NCBI GenBank assembly: GCA_019459485.1
Contig: JAIBEZ010000081.1
Coordinates: 1 to 50,912, forward strand
Direction: 5' to 3'
DNA from: Prolixibacteraceae bacterium
Lineage (GTDB): Bacteria; Bacteroidota; Bacteroidia; Bacteroidales; Prolixibacteraceae
Length of the DNA: 50,912 nt
In this document: positions 43,603 through 50,888 of the stretch, in pieces
How positions within the stretch are numbered: the stretch's first letter is position 1
Layout of the letters: the number at the start of each line of letters is the position of its first letter
The notes under the pieces: model-generated
What the model was told of the DNA's origin: nothing
Seen by the model: the letters and a program-made list of their open reading frames with translations, nothing else
Databases searched by the model: none
Position numbers and translations under genes: made by a program

Positions 43603-44322
43603 ATGACAAAAACCGCATTGATAACCGGAGCTGCCAAAAGAGTAGGCAAGGGGATGGCACTTCACCTTGCTGCGCAGGGATGGAACATAGCAATTCATTA
43701 CAACACATCAGCAGATGATGCAATATTGCTTCAGGATGAGTTGAAATTATCCTTCTCCAACCAGCATTTTGAGCTGTTCTGCGCTGACCTTAATGTCACT
43801 TCGGAAGTCGAAAACCTTGTTCCGAAAGTGATTCAGAAAATGGGCAATGTTGATTTACTGATCAACAATGCATCTGTATTCGATCGGGGCGATTTTGTAA
43901 GCACAACGAGTGATTTTCTGGATCGCCAGATGAATGTGAATTTCAGGGCGCCGTTTATTTTAATCCGTAGTTTTGCCCAATTTGCAAAAGAAGGAACCAT
44001 CATCAACTTTGTGGATACGCGGATTGTTAACAACAAATCGAACTTTGCCGCTTATTCGCTGTCGAAAAAAGCGTTGTGGGAATTGACAAAAATGGCGGCG
44101 CTCGAATTGGGCCCACGCATTCGGGTAAATGCAATCGCACCCGGATTGACGCTTCCGCCGGAAGAAAAAGGGGAAGATTACCTGTTGAAACTGGCAGAAA
44201 ACATTGCAATGAAGCGTCCCGGAGGCCTTGAACCAATTTTGAAAAGTCTGGATTATATTCTGAACAACGATTATTTAACCGGTCAGCTTTTGTTTTGCGA
44301 TGGTGGTGAAAACCTGGGGTAG
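43603..44322 (+). CDS. Short-chain reductase, PTR1/FolM-like (putative pteridine reductase)
   Basis: 239 residues. The NADP site GAAKRVGKGMALHL with downstream HYNTS and LLINNASVF has the look of PTR1/FolM rather than ordinary FabG-type SDRs. The usual catalytic serine is replaced by Asp138 (INFVDTR), 13 residues before Tyr151, with Lys155 completing YSLSK. PTR1 has the same replacement and spacing, to my knowledge (Asp181, Tyr194, Lys198). The C-terminus YLTGQLLFCDGGENLG also fits. It would reduce dihydro- or monapterin-type substrates. The folB-folK genes follow 178 bp downstream on the same strand, supporting a pterin/folate role. A general SDR is the alternative. Confidence 0.8.
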   Translation: MTKTALITGAAKRVGKGMALHLAAQGWNIAIHYNTSADDAILLQDELKLSFSNQHFELFCADLNVTSEVENLVPKVIQKMGNVDLLINNASVFDRGDFVSTTSDFLDRQMNVNFRAPFILIRSFAQFAKEGTIINFVDTRIVNNKSNFAAYSLSKKALWELTKMAALELGPRIRVNAIAPGLTLPPEEKGEDYLLKLAENIAMKRPGGLEPILKSLDYILNNDYLTGQLLFCDGGENLG

Positions 44323-44340
44323 TGTTTAAATTATATGAAG

Positions 44341-44391
44341 GTCCGTTTGCATACCTATTTGGCATTTTGCGTCGGTCAGTTGTGGTCATTA
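44341..44391 (+). repeat. Dispersed intergenic repeat, copy 3
   Basis: It contains GTCCGTTTGCAT, ATTTGGCATTTTGCGTC and GGTCAGTTGTGGTCATT, matching copies 1 and 2 in order. Downstream (to about 44440) come AATGACAATCAAATGAC tracts. It lies between the pteridine-reductase-like gene and folB. Confidence 0.6.
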
Positions 44392-44500
44392 AGTTGTAAG
44401 AAAAACAAAGAATGACAATCAAATGACTATCAATGACAACTTTTTATGGAAAGAAATTGGAATTGGGAAAGGAAACGGATATTAAAAAAAAGGAGGTTAC

Positions 44501-44854
44501 ATGGCACTCATCCGCGTAAAGAATTTATTACTGCGAACTTATATCGGTTTTAATCCGGAGGAACTGGCAAATATGCAGGATGTTGTAATTAACATCGAGA
44601 TTGAGGCCGACATTCCGGAAGAAGCATTGCTGGCAGATGAACCAGTTGGAATTTACAACTATAAAACCATCACCAAGCAAATTATTCATCTGGTTCAGAA
44701 CAATCGTTTCAAGCTGCTGGAGGTACTTACAAAGAATATTCTGGATCTGATCATGTCCGATCCGCTTGTAAGCCGTGCTCGTGTCGAAGTTGACAAGCCA
44801 CATGCTTTGCGGTTTGCCGAGTCGGTTTCGTTTGAAATGGAGGCAAAAAGATGA
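44501..44854 (+). CDS. folB: Dihydroneopterin aldolase
   Basis: 117 residues, the usual size. FolB landmarks are VKNLLLRTYIGFNPEEL, VVINIEIEADIPEEA, YNYKTITKQIIHLVQ, FKLLEVLTKNILDLI and a C-terminal VEVDKPHALRFAESVSFEM. It cleaves 7,8-dihydroneopterin to 6-hydroxymethyldihydropterin in folate synthesis. A strong AAGGAGG ribosome site, rare in this phylum, lies 8 bp before the start. Its stop overlaps the folK start by four bases (ATGA), indicating translational coupling. Confidence 0.96.
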   Translation: MALIRVKNLLLRTYIGFNPEELANMQDVVINIEIEADIPEEALLADEPVGIYNYKTITKQIIHLVQNNRFKLLEVLTKNILDLIMSDPLVSRARVEVDKPHALRFAESVSFEMEAKR

Positions 44855-45237
44855 ATGATTGTATTATCGGTATTGGTTCAAACATCGAGGCCGGATATCA
44901 CATTCCGGAGATGTTGAGACTTTTGGCTGCCGATGTTCACATTGTTCAGGTTTCGCAGATGGTTCAGACAAAACCGATCGGAATTGCAGAACAACCTGAT
45001 TACACGAATGGAGCAGTCAGAATCGAAACAGAAATGGACCTTGAAGAATTGTCGTTCTACCTGAAGCAATTGGAAGACCTGATGGGAAGGGATCGGACTC
45101 AGAAAAAATTCGGACCGCGAAACATTGATCTCGACATCCTGATTTGGAATAACGAAGTGGTTGATCCTGATTATTATACGCGCGAATTTCTTCGGAAATC
45201 GGCAGAAGAACTGGGATTTGAAAATATTGAATTATAA
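44851..45237 (+). CDS. folK: 6-hydroxymethyl-7,8-dihydropterin pyrophosphokinase
   Basis: 128 residues, shorter than the roughly 160 of E. coli FolK. It retains IIGIGSNIEAGYHIPEMLRLL, QTKPIGIAEQPDYTNGAVRIET, the LEDLMGRDRTQKKFGPRNIDLDILIW catalytic loop and the closing helix. The C-terminal substrate-binding tail (usual HPR-type motif) looks reduced: only DYYTREFLRKSAEELG follows. It transfers pyrophosphate from ATP to the pterin made by FolB. It is probably functional, since the metal- and ATP-site motifs are intact, but the short tail deserves a check. Confidence 0.92.
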   Translation: MNDCIIGIGSNIEAGYHIPEMLRLLAADVHIVQVSQMVQTKPIGIAEQPDYTNGAVRIETEMDLEELSFYLKQLEDLMGRDRTQKKFGPRNIDLDILIWNNEVVDPDYYTREFLRKSAEELGFENIEL

Positions 45238-45336
45238 AAACCGAACAGATGAAACGAGCCATGAGAATTACTTTTCACACAGGAGAATGATTATTGGCGA
45301 GTTCCATCTGGCAATTAAAAATCAAATTATAAGCAG

Positions 45337-46581
45337 ATGAAAGTTTTAAATAGTAAAAAGTGGTTACTCCTGATTGTTGTATTTACAGGCTTGTTACTGA
45401 ATTCGTGTAAAGAAAACAACGAACCGGAAACAACGGATTATGAATACTATGTTTCGAACCAATACAAATCGGAGATAACTGCGCAGACAATAAATATTAA
45501 ATTATTGTTCGCGCAAGCTGAGTTTCCTGAAATTCCACAGCTTTCAACTTTCGCGGCTAAGGTAACGAATGATATCTTGGTTCATAAAGTTATCTACAAA
45601 ACTTCGCTTCAAGGTAAAAATATAAAGGCCTCAGGACTGGTATATTTGCCAAAGACTGCCGGTAACTACCCTGTAATGAGTTTTCAGAATGGAACCAACA
45701 CTGTAAACAGTGATGCGCCAAGTGAAAGTTCCGGCAGCGACAATTGGCTCATGCTGCAAGCTCTGGCATCCATGGGATTTATTGTCGTAGTTCCTGATTA
45801 CATCGGTTTCGGTGAATCAGCGAATTTACCCCATCCTTATCTTCATGCCGAATCGACTACACAAAGTATTCTGGACATGTTGCGGGCAGTAAATGAATTG
45901 ACTGCTGAGGATAAAGTTGAGGCAAAACCAACCAAAGACCTTTTCATTTTTGGCTATTCGCAAGGCGGATGGGCAACCATGCAACTTCAGCGGGAAATAG
46001 AGAAAAATCATTCGGAAGAGTTTGACCTGGTTGCAAGTTCATGTGCTGCCGGACCATATTCAATCGGATTTATGAACGATTTTATTGCCAAAAGCGCGGA
46101 ATACCCGATGCCCTACTTTTTGGGTTATTTACTGAATTCCTATCATTCGCTCGAGCTGTTTCCCAATAAGTTGAACGAATTGTTTCAGGAACCTTATGCT
46201 ACAAAAATTCCAACTTTATACAACGGCACAAACACTGGCGGAACCATCAATGCAGCTTTGACTACAAACATGACCAATCTGCTTACTTCAGAATTCCGTA
46301 CAGGATTTGACACCAACACTAATTTTTCAGTATTAAAAAGTGCATTTGTAGCGAACAGCGTTGTTCCATGGAATATCTCAACGCCAACAAGACTTTACCA
46401 CGGCAGCGCAGACGAATTAATTCCCCCGGCATTAAGTACGAAAATGTTGCAGGATTTAAAAACTGCCGGAACTCCAAATGAAAAAATTGAGTTGATTGTA
46501 ATTCCTGGCGCCACCCATACTACGGGCGTTATTCCGGTTGGAATTTCAACCATTGAGTGGTTTATGAGCCTGAAAAAATAG
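45337..46581 (+). CDS. Secreted lipase-like alpha/beta hydrolase lipoprotein
   Basis: 414 residues with a lipoprotein signal ending in LNSC. An alpha/beta hydrolase fold is shown by the nucleophile elbow GYSQGGW (about residues 206-212), the oxyanion region YPVMSFQNGT, the VVPDYIGFGES segment and the late PTRLYHGSADELIPP and PGATHTTGV, which supply Asp and His of a catalytic triad. The layout is that of LIP-type secretory lipases or tannase-like esterases. The substrate is unknown. The gene stands alone between folK and the DUF4160 gene, with a 99-bp spacer upstream in which I see no clear promoter. Confidence 0.85.
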   Translation: MKVLNSKKWLLLIVVFTGLLLNSCKENNEPETTDYEYYVSNQYKSEITAQTINIKLLFAQAEFPEIPQLSTFAAKVTNDILVHKVIYKTSLQGKNIKASGLVYLPKTAGNYPVMSFQNGTNTVNSDAPSESSGSDNWLMLQALASMGFIVVVPDYIGFGESANLPHPYLHAESTTQSILDMLRAVNELTAEDKVEAKPTKDLFIFGYSQGGWATMQLQREIEKNHSEEFDLVASSCAAGPYSIGFMNDFIAKSAEYPMPYFLGYLLNSYHSLELFPNKLNELFQEPYATKIPTLYNGTNTGGTINAALTTNMTNLLTSEFRTGFDTNTNFSVLKSAFVANSVVPWNISTPTRLYHGSADELIPPALSTKMLQDLKTAGTPNEKIELIVIPGATHTTGVIPVGISTIEWFMSLKK

Positions 46582-46599
46582 ATCCATAAATTTTGCTGT

Positions 46600-46619
46600 A
46601 TGTATCTAATTAGATACAT
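46600..46619. promoter_or_regulatory. Perfect 20-bp palindrome upstream of the DUF4160/DUF2442-XRE pair
   Basis: ATGTATCTAATTAGATACAT is its own exact reverse complement. It sits 18 bp before the ATG at 46638, a classic place for an autoregulatory operator of an XRE antitoxin-type repressor. The half-site TTAGATACATTG recurs by chance or otherwise at about 47327-47338 inside the XRE gene. Binding is inferred. Confidence 0.7.
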
Positions 46620-46637
46620 TTGGACAACGTCATTTCA

Positions 46638-46874
46638 ATGCCGGCAATAGATCATTTTAACGGAATCGAGATAAATATTTTCAACGGTGATCATCGTCCA
46701 CCTCATATTCATGCGGTTTACAATGAATATGAAGTATTGATCGTTATTGAAACGAATGAGATTTATGCTGGAAAATTACCGGGCAAGCAATTGAAACAAG
46801 TTTTTGATTGGCTTTCGGAAAATTCTGATTGGGCAATGGATGTATTTTTTCAATTAAACCCGAATTTACGATGA
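46638..46874 (+). CDS. DUF4160 domain-containing small protein
   Basis: 78 residues from ATG 46638; the upstream TTG at 46620 abuts the palindrome and is unlikely. The DUF4160 signature is clear: a metal- or phosphate-binding-like HRPPHIHAVYNEYE cluster, the ELNG-like IETNEIYAGKLP and KQLKQVFDWLSEN helix, then NPNL. The reaction is unknown. The family is very often paired with DUF2442 proteins, as here, so it is a candidate toxin-antitoxin or accessory module. Its stop overlaps the next start by ATGA. Confidence 0.85.
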   Translation: MPAIDHFNGIEINIFNGDHRPPHIHAVYNEYEVLIVIETNEIYAGKLPGKQLKQVFDWLSENSDWAMDVFFQLNPNLR

Positions 46875-47392
46875 GGCAAAACATTAGAATCCCCAGAATA
46901 CTGAAAATTAACTGGTTTAAAGAATTAGCTGTATCTGTTGTCTTTAACAACGGTGAATCCAGAATAATCAACTTTCAAAAACTATTGAATGAAATCGAGA
47001 TAGATGAAAATTCACCTGCTTCAATTTTATTTCGAAACGAAGAATTTGAAAAAGCTGAATTACAGAATGGTACTTTATCATGGAGCAATGTAGAACAATT
47101 CATTGGTCTTAAAAACGGAGATCAGATGAAAGTTCCTTTTGAGATTGGAGCAGATGTTCTATTGAAATTCAGTCAACCTGAACAGTCTGAAATGATGAAT
47201 AAAATAGGGAAATTGGTTCGTGATGCAAGAATAAAATCAGGAATGACACAACAAGAACTGGCGGTTATAAGCGGCACTTCCAGGACATATATTTCAAAAA
47301 TAGAAAATGACCGATCTGATATTGAATTAGATACATTGAGAAAGATTATTGAAACAGGACTTGGGAAACGACTTGAAATACGGGTCGTTTAG
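46871..47392 (+). CDS. DUF2442-XRE fusion, putative antitoxin/repressor
   Basis: 173 residues from ATG 46871 (ATGA overlap with DUF4160). The N-terminal half (IPRILKINWFKELAVSVVFNNGESRIINF) is a DUF2442 domain. The C-terminal half is an XRE helix-turn-helix (about 115-173): IGKLVRDARIKSGMTQQELAVISGTSRTYISKIEN. It probably binds the palindrome at 46600-46619 and represses the pair. DUF2442 usually occurs alone or fused to DNA-binding domains as an antitoxin-like unit, to my knowledge. The stop abuts the stop of the convergent ccsA gene (47393) with no gap. Confidence 0.83.
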   Translation: MRQNIRIPRILKINWFKELAVSVVFNNGESRIINFQKLLNEIEIDENSPASILFRNEEFEKAELQNGTLSWSNVEQFIGLKNGDQMKVPFEIGADVLLKFSQPEQSEMMNKIGKLVRDARIKSGMTQQELAVISGTSRTYISKIENDRSDIELDTLRKIIETGLGKRLEIRVV

Positions 47393-48187
47393 CTACTCCG
47401 TATAAACATGTATGCTGTTCTGGGCGCTTGGCAGGTAATTCACTCCAAACCAGCAAATCAGCAATATAACAAATGCAGCAGCAAGTATCATCATGGCTTT
47501 GTTGTGTGCCAACGGATTTCTGAAACGGTAATGAATGTAAATCAGGTAAAACATCCAGGTAATAAATGCCCAGGTTTCCTTTGGGTCCCAGGTCCAGTAA
47601 TGTCCCCAGGCTTCTTTCGCCCAAAGTGCACCGAAAAGCAATCCAAGTGTCAGAAATGAAAATCCAAGATAAACCAGATTGTCGGCCATGTGAATCGGCT
47701 CACTGGTGGTTTTTCCTGAAGATTTCACAAAAATGTTCCTGATGGCAACCAAAGATGAAGCGCCCAACAAGGCATACGCAAAAATATACACAATCACATG
47801 GGGAACGAACCACGGACTTTGCAGCGCGGGCATCAGAGTTTTATCGTAAGTTTCCGGATGATTCAAATTGACCGACAGAAACATCATTGCCAAAGTAAGG
47901 CTGTAACAAACCAACCATTTGTATTTCCAGCGGAAATAGGATGCCAGGCCAATTCCGGATAAAAATATGGCGTACCAAAGCCGCGTTTCGCCCAAAGTGC
48001 GCATGGGTGGGCGATCAATTGCCTGCCAAAGCATGATGACAAAAACAAGCAAAACTAAAGTTCCGGATACGCTGAGTCCTGCGGCCAAACGGTTGAGTAT
48101 TTTTGACGCCGAAAACAGGAACAGGCCAGTGGCCGCCATCCAAAGCAAGATGGCGACTGATGCAAAAACAGGAAAATTAAGCCACAT
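47393..48187 (-). CDS. ccsA: Cytochrome c biogenesis protein CcsA-type
   Basis: 264 residues with about eight membrane segments. The heme-handling WWD-type motif is WGHYWTWDPKETWAFITW (about 173-190), flanked by conserved histidines in HVIVYIFAYALLG and YIHYRF. Together with Ccs1, System II CcsA carries heme to apocytochromes for covalent attachment. Its start overlaps the ccs1-like gene's end by 11 bp, so both are co-translated. In many Bacteroidota the pair follows nrfHA; no nrf gene lies in this window. Confidence 0.94.
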   Translation of the reverse strand: MWLNFPVFASVAILLWMAATGLFLFSASKILNRLAAGLSVSGTLVLLVFVIMLWQAIDRPPMRTLGETRLWYAIFLSGIGLASYFRWKYKWLVCYSLTLAMMFLSVNLNHPETYDKTLMPALQSPWFVPHVIVYIFAYALLGASSLVAIRNIFVKSSGKTTSEPIHMADNLVYLGFSFLTLGLLFGALWAKEAWGHYWTWDPKETWAFITWMFYLIYIHYRFRNPLAHNKAMMILAAAFVILLICWFGVNYLPSAQNSIHVYTE

Positions 48188-49430
48188 GTTCAGTTCCTCC
48201 GCTTTTTGGTTTACCGAAAATAAATAGAAAAATTGCTCCGGCCATCATCAGGAAAATGCCGGTATAAACAGCAGGTAACCAGGGATCGCGTACGAGTTGC
48301 AGCACACTTAAATCCGACCACCGGCCCATTTTGGTATTGTAACCGAGCTGGTAAATTGTCCAACCGTTTATCCTGAATGGCTTGTTAACCTCTATCAGCG
48401 CAGTCTGGCTTTTGCCATCTTTGGTTACGATCGAAACTTCAGAACTGAATTTTTTAGGTTCGGCCGGCAGCATAATCAGCGAATGATTTTCGTTGATTTT
48501 CAGCGCTTCGGGTTGCATCGCGTAACTTCCGCTGCAAACCCAACCGTGGCTTACAGACTGATCCATCAGATTGGTTACTTTTATTCTGGCCGATGGCGAC
48601 GAGCCCGGTTCATTCACCGGGTAATAATTTTCTTCAACCCGTCCCGAAGAGGCATAAAAAGTATCCACTTCCAGATGATACTGAAACAAATCAAACGCAT
48701 CGCGGTCGAGCAGTTCAAACTTTTGACGGCTATTTTCAATGACTATTTTCCCGGTTTTATTGTCGATAATGGTCAGCTTCGGGCGAAACTCCTCGATTGT
48801 AAAATTCAATAGCTTTATGGCGACCGGCAGCTCAACCACGGTTCCGTTTGCCTCACGGCCACGCCATTCTGTCTGATCTTCGTAGCAATCCATGTTCAGG
48901 GTTTTTACATCGCTGCTGCCCAGCGCAGTGGAAAACAACACGAGAAACAAGCCAAAATGGTTCAGGAAAAATCCAAAATTCTTCAGATTGAATGGTGTCA
49001 GCCGTTTCAGGGTAACTAAACCAAGGAGGACAAGCAAATAAAAGTTGATCAGTATGAAAGGCCAGGTTTTTACCAGATGATTCAGGCCGAGCAACTCAAC
49101 CAACATGTTTTTCGATTGCACATCCTGTTTCACAAAACCCATCAGAAGTACCAAAAACGTAAACCCAAAAATGGCGGGCAATGCAGCTTTTACGCCTCCC
49201 AACCATTTTGTTACAGCATGTTTTTTCTGAAACAAAAACAACAATACGAGAAAAGCCAGAAAAATGACTCCTGAAATAAGGTTCCACGGAAATCCGGCCA
49301 ACCGAAATGAAGTGCCGCCGCTGGCAATTTGAAGGGCAAATCCGAGCACGATCATTGTCACCGTAATGATCGTTCCTTCGCGGTACGACCACGGATGCTG
49401 CCAGGTTTTTCTTTTGTTACTTTCGCTCAT
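48177..49430 (-). CDS. ccs1: Cytochrome c biogenesis protein Ccs1/ResB-type
   Basis: 417 residues. Membrane segments at the N-terminus (about 20-95, 120-180) precede a large periplasmic domain (about 185-385) and a final anchor (YTGIFLMMAGAIFLFIFG). Family marks are HFGLFLVLFSTALGS and the closing INGWTIYQLGYNT motif. It partners CcsA in System II heme delivery. The upstream region (49431-49856) is a spacer with a remnant gene, and no clear promoter is seen. Confidence 0.92.
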   Translation of the reverse strand: MSESNKRKTWQHPWSYREGTIITVTMIVLGFALQIASGGTSFRLAGFPWNLISGVIFLAFLVLLFLFQKKHAVTKWLGGVKAALPAIFGFTFLVLLMGFVKQDVQSKNMLVELLGLNHLVKTWPFILINFYLLVLLGLVTLKRLTPFNLKNFGFFLNHFGLFLVLFSTALGSSDVKTLNMDCYEDQTEWRGREANGTVVELPVAIKLLNFTIEEFRPKLTIIDNKTGKIVIENSRQKFELLDRDAFDLFQYHLEVDTFYASSGRVEENYYPVNEPGSSPSARIKVTNLMDQSVSHGWVCSGSYAMQPEALKINENHSLIMLPAEPKKFSSEVSIVTKDGKSQTALIEVNKPFRINGWTIYQLGYNTKMGRWSDLSVLQLVRDPWLPAVYTGIFLMMAGAIFLFIFGKPKSGGTEHVA

Positions 49431-49529
49431 CGGAAGAATCTGAATTTTTGCCGAAGATACTTAAAAGCTGGCTGTATGAAAGGTACTTTTCAAATGAGTC
49501 CTGATTTTAATGAACCTTTGGATAACAAA

Positions 49530-49769
49530 TAGCCTACATGTTTTGATGTAAAACCATATTTGGGAATAGGTATCTTTAAAGAATTACAGGATCTGAGTTT
49601 ATTTAATTCGGTAAACCTACGCAACTTCCGGCGTAGAATGTTATCGTACAACATTCTCAACAGATTGGAAGAACGTAAAACCGGCGGAGCGCACAAAGCT
49701 CCTTTCCGGTATGAGTTTAACCTTGAAAATTACCGAAAAGTTTTGCAGAATGGGTTGTATGGAGGGTAA
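49530..49769 (+). pseudogene. C-terminal remnant of an NrtR-like NUDIX-winged-helix regulator
   Basis: The frame is open from a stop just upstream (near 49527) to TAA at 49767-49769. The sequence ...LQDLSLFNSVNLRNFRRRML, then ERKTGGAHKAPFRYEFN resembles the C-terminal winged helix of NrtR-type proteins (pattern RNFRKK, GxAxxxYxF). The NUDIX domain is missing, as the upstream neighbour ccs1 starts at 49430 on the other strand. NrtR proteins control NAD or sugar genes. No plausible start is present. Confidence 0.5.
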
Positions 49770-49802
49770 AGGCAATTGATTTCATCGGAGACTTCATTGA
49801 TT

Positions 49803-49840
49803 GAAAAAACCCCCTTGCCGTTGCAGGCAGAGGGGTAAAT
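49803..49840 (-). terminator. Terminator for the minus-strand transcript from the right-edge gene
   Basis: Arms 49809-49819 and 49826-49836 pair with one mismatch and one wobble, and read from the minus strand are followed by TTTTTT. It lies beyond the 42-bp repeat array, so the array would be in the 3' untranslated region of the gene at 50146-50888. Confidence 0.65.
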
Positions 49841-49856
49841 ATTCGCAATTACACAA

Positions 49857-50095
49857 TGGTTGATCCAACTTTGTCAACGCATAAAACACAAATCAGAATG
49901 AGCTTTACAACTTCACCAACGCATAAAACACAAATCAGAATGAGTTTTTCAACTTTACCAACCGATGAAATAGAAATCAGGATTGGTGATCCGACTTTAC
50001 CAAAGCATGAAACGCAAATCAGAATGGGTTATCCAACTTTACCAACGAGTGAACCATAAGTCAGATTGGGTTATCCAACTTTACCAACGCTTCAT
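49857..50095. repeat. Tandem repeat, five 42-bp units plus a partial
   Basis: Units lie at 49857-49898, 49899-49940, 49941-49982, 49983-50024 and 50025-50066, with a partial to about 50095. The consensus core is ATCCAACTTTACCAACGCAT followed by AAACACAAATCAGAAT. The period is a multiple of three, and one frame reads HKTQIRMSFSTLPT-like 14-residue units until a stop in unit 5. No spacers are seen, so it is not a CRISPR. The open frame is probably a side effect of the period. Confidence 0.85.
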
Positions 50096-50145
50096 CTTGT
50101 TTATGCGGAGGTCGTTTTATAAAACAGGAAGCCTTACATACTTTA

Positions 50146-50888
50146 TTACTTGTATCTGGTAAATTTCAGGGAACTAACCTGTTTGTATTGGGGACTGGTT
50201 GCGCCGAATACCGATTTGATGTACATTTTCGAGGCAGCGGCCGCATCAACCAGGCCGGTGATTTCTTTGTACAGGATGTCATTTCGGCTTATGCGAAGAT
50301 TGCTTACCGGAATTTCGGCATTGATCACTGCTGCATTTTTAGCAAACATATCCTCATATAAGGCAGTCAAAGCAGCAACTGTTAATTCGCTTTCGTTGGG
50401 TGCATATTCGGGGATGGACGCCAACAATTTGATAAGTTTGTCGAAGTTTTCCAACTGGCTGTCGATGCTCATTTGTGACGACGAAACTTCAACGATTTTT
50501 TTTCCGGCGGCCAGGGCAGCCTGTTTTTCTTCGTCCGTCATTTTGGGGGTGGCGCGGCGTCCCTGCAACTTGCGGATAATTGCAGCAACCTGCTCCTTCG
50601 TTTGTTTGGAAACTCCCGATGCTTTTACGGCACTACCGATACGGGTTACCAGTTTGCGAAAGGGCTTAAATACCATTCCACGCATCGAAAGTGAATTGGA
50701 ATAAGTGACCTCAGCGCTGTTGATGGAGGTCAAACTGTCTTTCGCCTGGCCAAGACGCCACCCAAACCCTGAAGTTGAATAACGGGATTACTTGGTTGAT
50801 AAATTGCGCCATACGATGAGCAGATTGCTACCAGTTGCGCAAAATTGGCCACATTTTTAGCGTGGCCTGTTTCTGAAGTTTTTGCCAT
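50146..50888 (-). CDS. Bacteroidota conserved protein split by a -1 frameshift (about 245 residues if joined)
   Basis: Frame 1 starts at ATG 50886-50888 with MAKTSETGHAKNVANFAQLV and stops after 52 codons (TGA at 50730-50732). Frame -1 holds the rest: GQAKDSLTSINSAEVTYSNS to the end FGATSPQYKQVSSLKFTRYK. The joined product fits a Bacteroidota protein family I recall by its MAKTSETGHAKNVANF start and SPQYKQV end; function is unknown. The overlap contains GGGTTTG (50763-50769 on the minus strand), read as G GGT TTG, so a -1 slip fuses the two parts. Whether this is programmed slippage, a mutation or a sequence error is open. It has no signal peptide. Confidence 0.7.
50763..50769 (-). promoter_or_regulatory. 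Slippery-type heptamer at the frame change
   Basis: On the minus strand GGGTTTG fits the X XXY YYZ form in the reading frame, and a -1 slip here joins both halves of the gene. A stop in frame 1 follows about 30 bases later. A stable downstream stem was not obvious: only a weak GTCTT/AAGAC pairing. Confidence 0.45.

Larger units (their letters stand above)
49431..50145. other. Intergenic region: gene remnant, terminator and tandem repeat
   Basis: 715 bp without an intact gene. From left to right it holds a NUDIX-regulator C-terminal remnant (about 49530-49769), a minus-strand terminator (49803-49840), the 42-bp tandem repeat (49857-50095) and the 3' end of the frameshifted gene. A GTTTTATAAAAC palindrome lies near 50113-50124. 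Confidence 0.5.

Noticed and set aside
49490-49696. 68-codon minus-strand frame upstream of ccs1
   Set aside because: It overlaps the NrtR-like remnant on the other strand and has no motif.
49856-50059. 67-codon plus-strand frame over the 42-bp repeat
   Set aside because: It is open only because 42 is a multiple of three; it stops in unit 5 and lacks a family or credible gene context.
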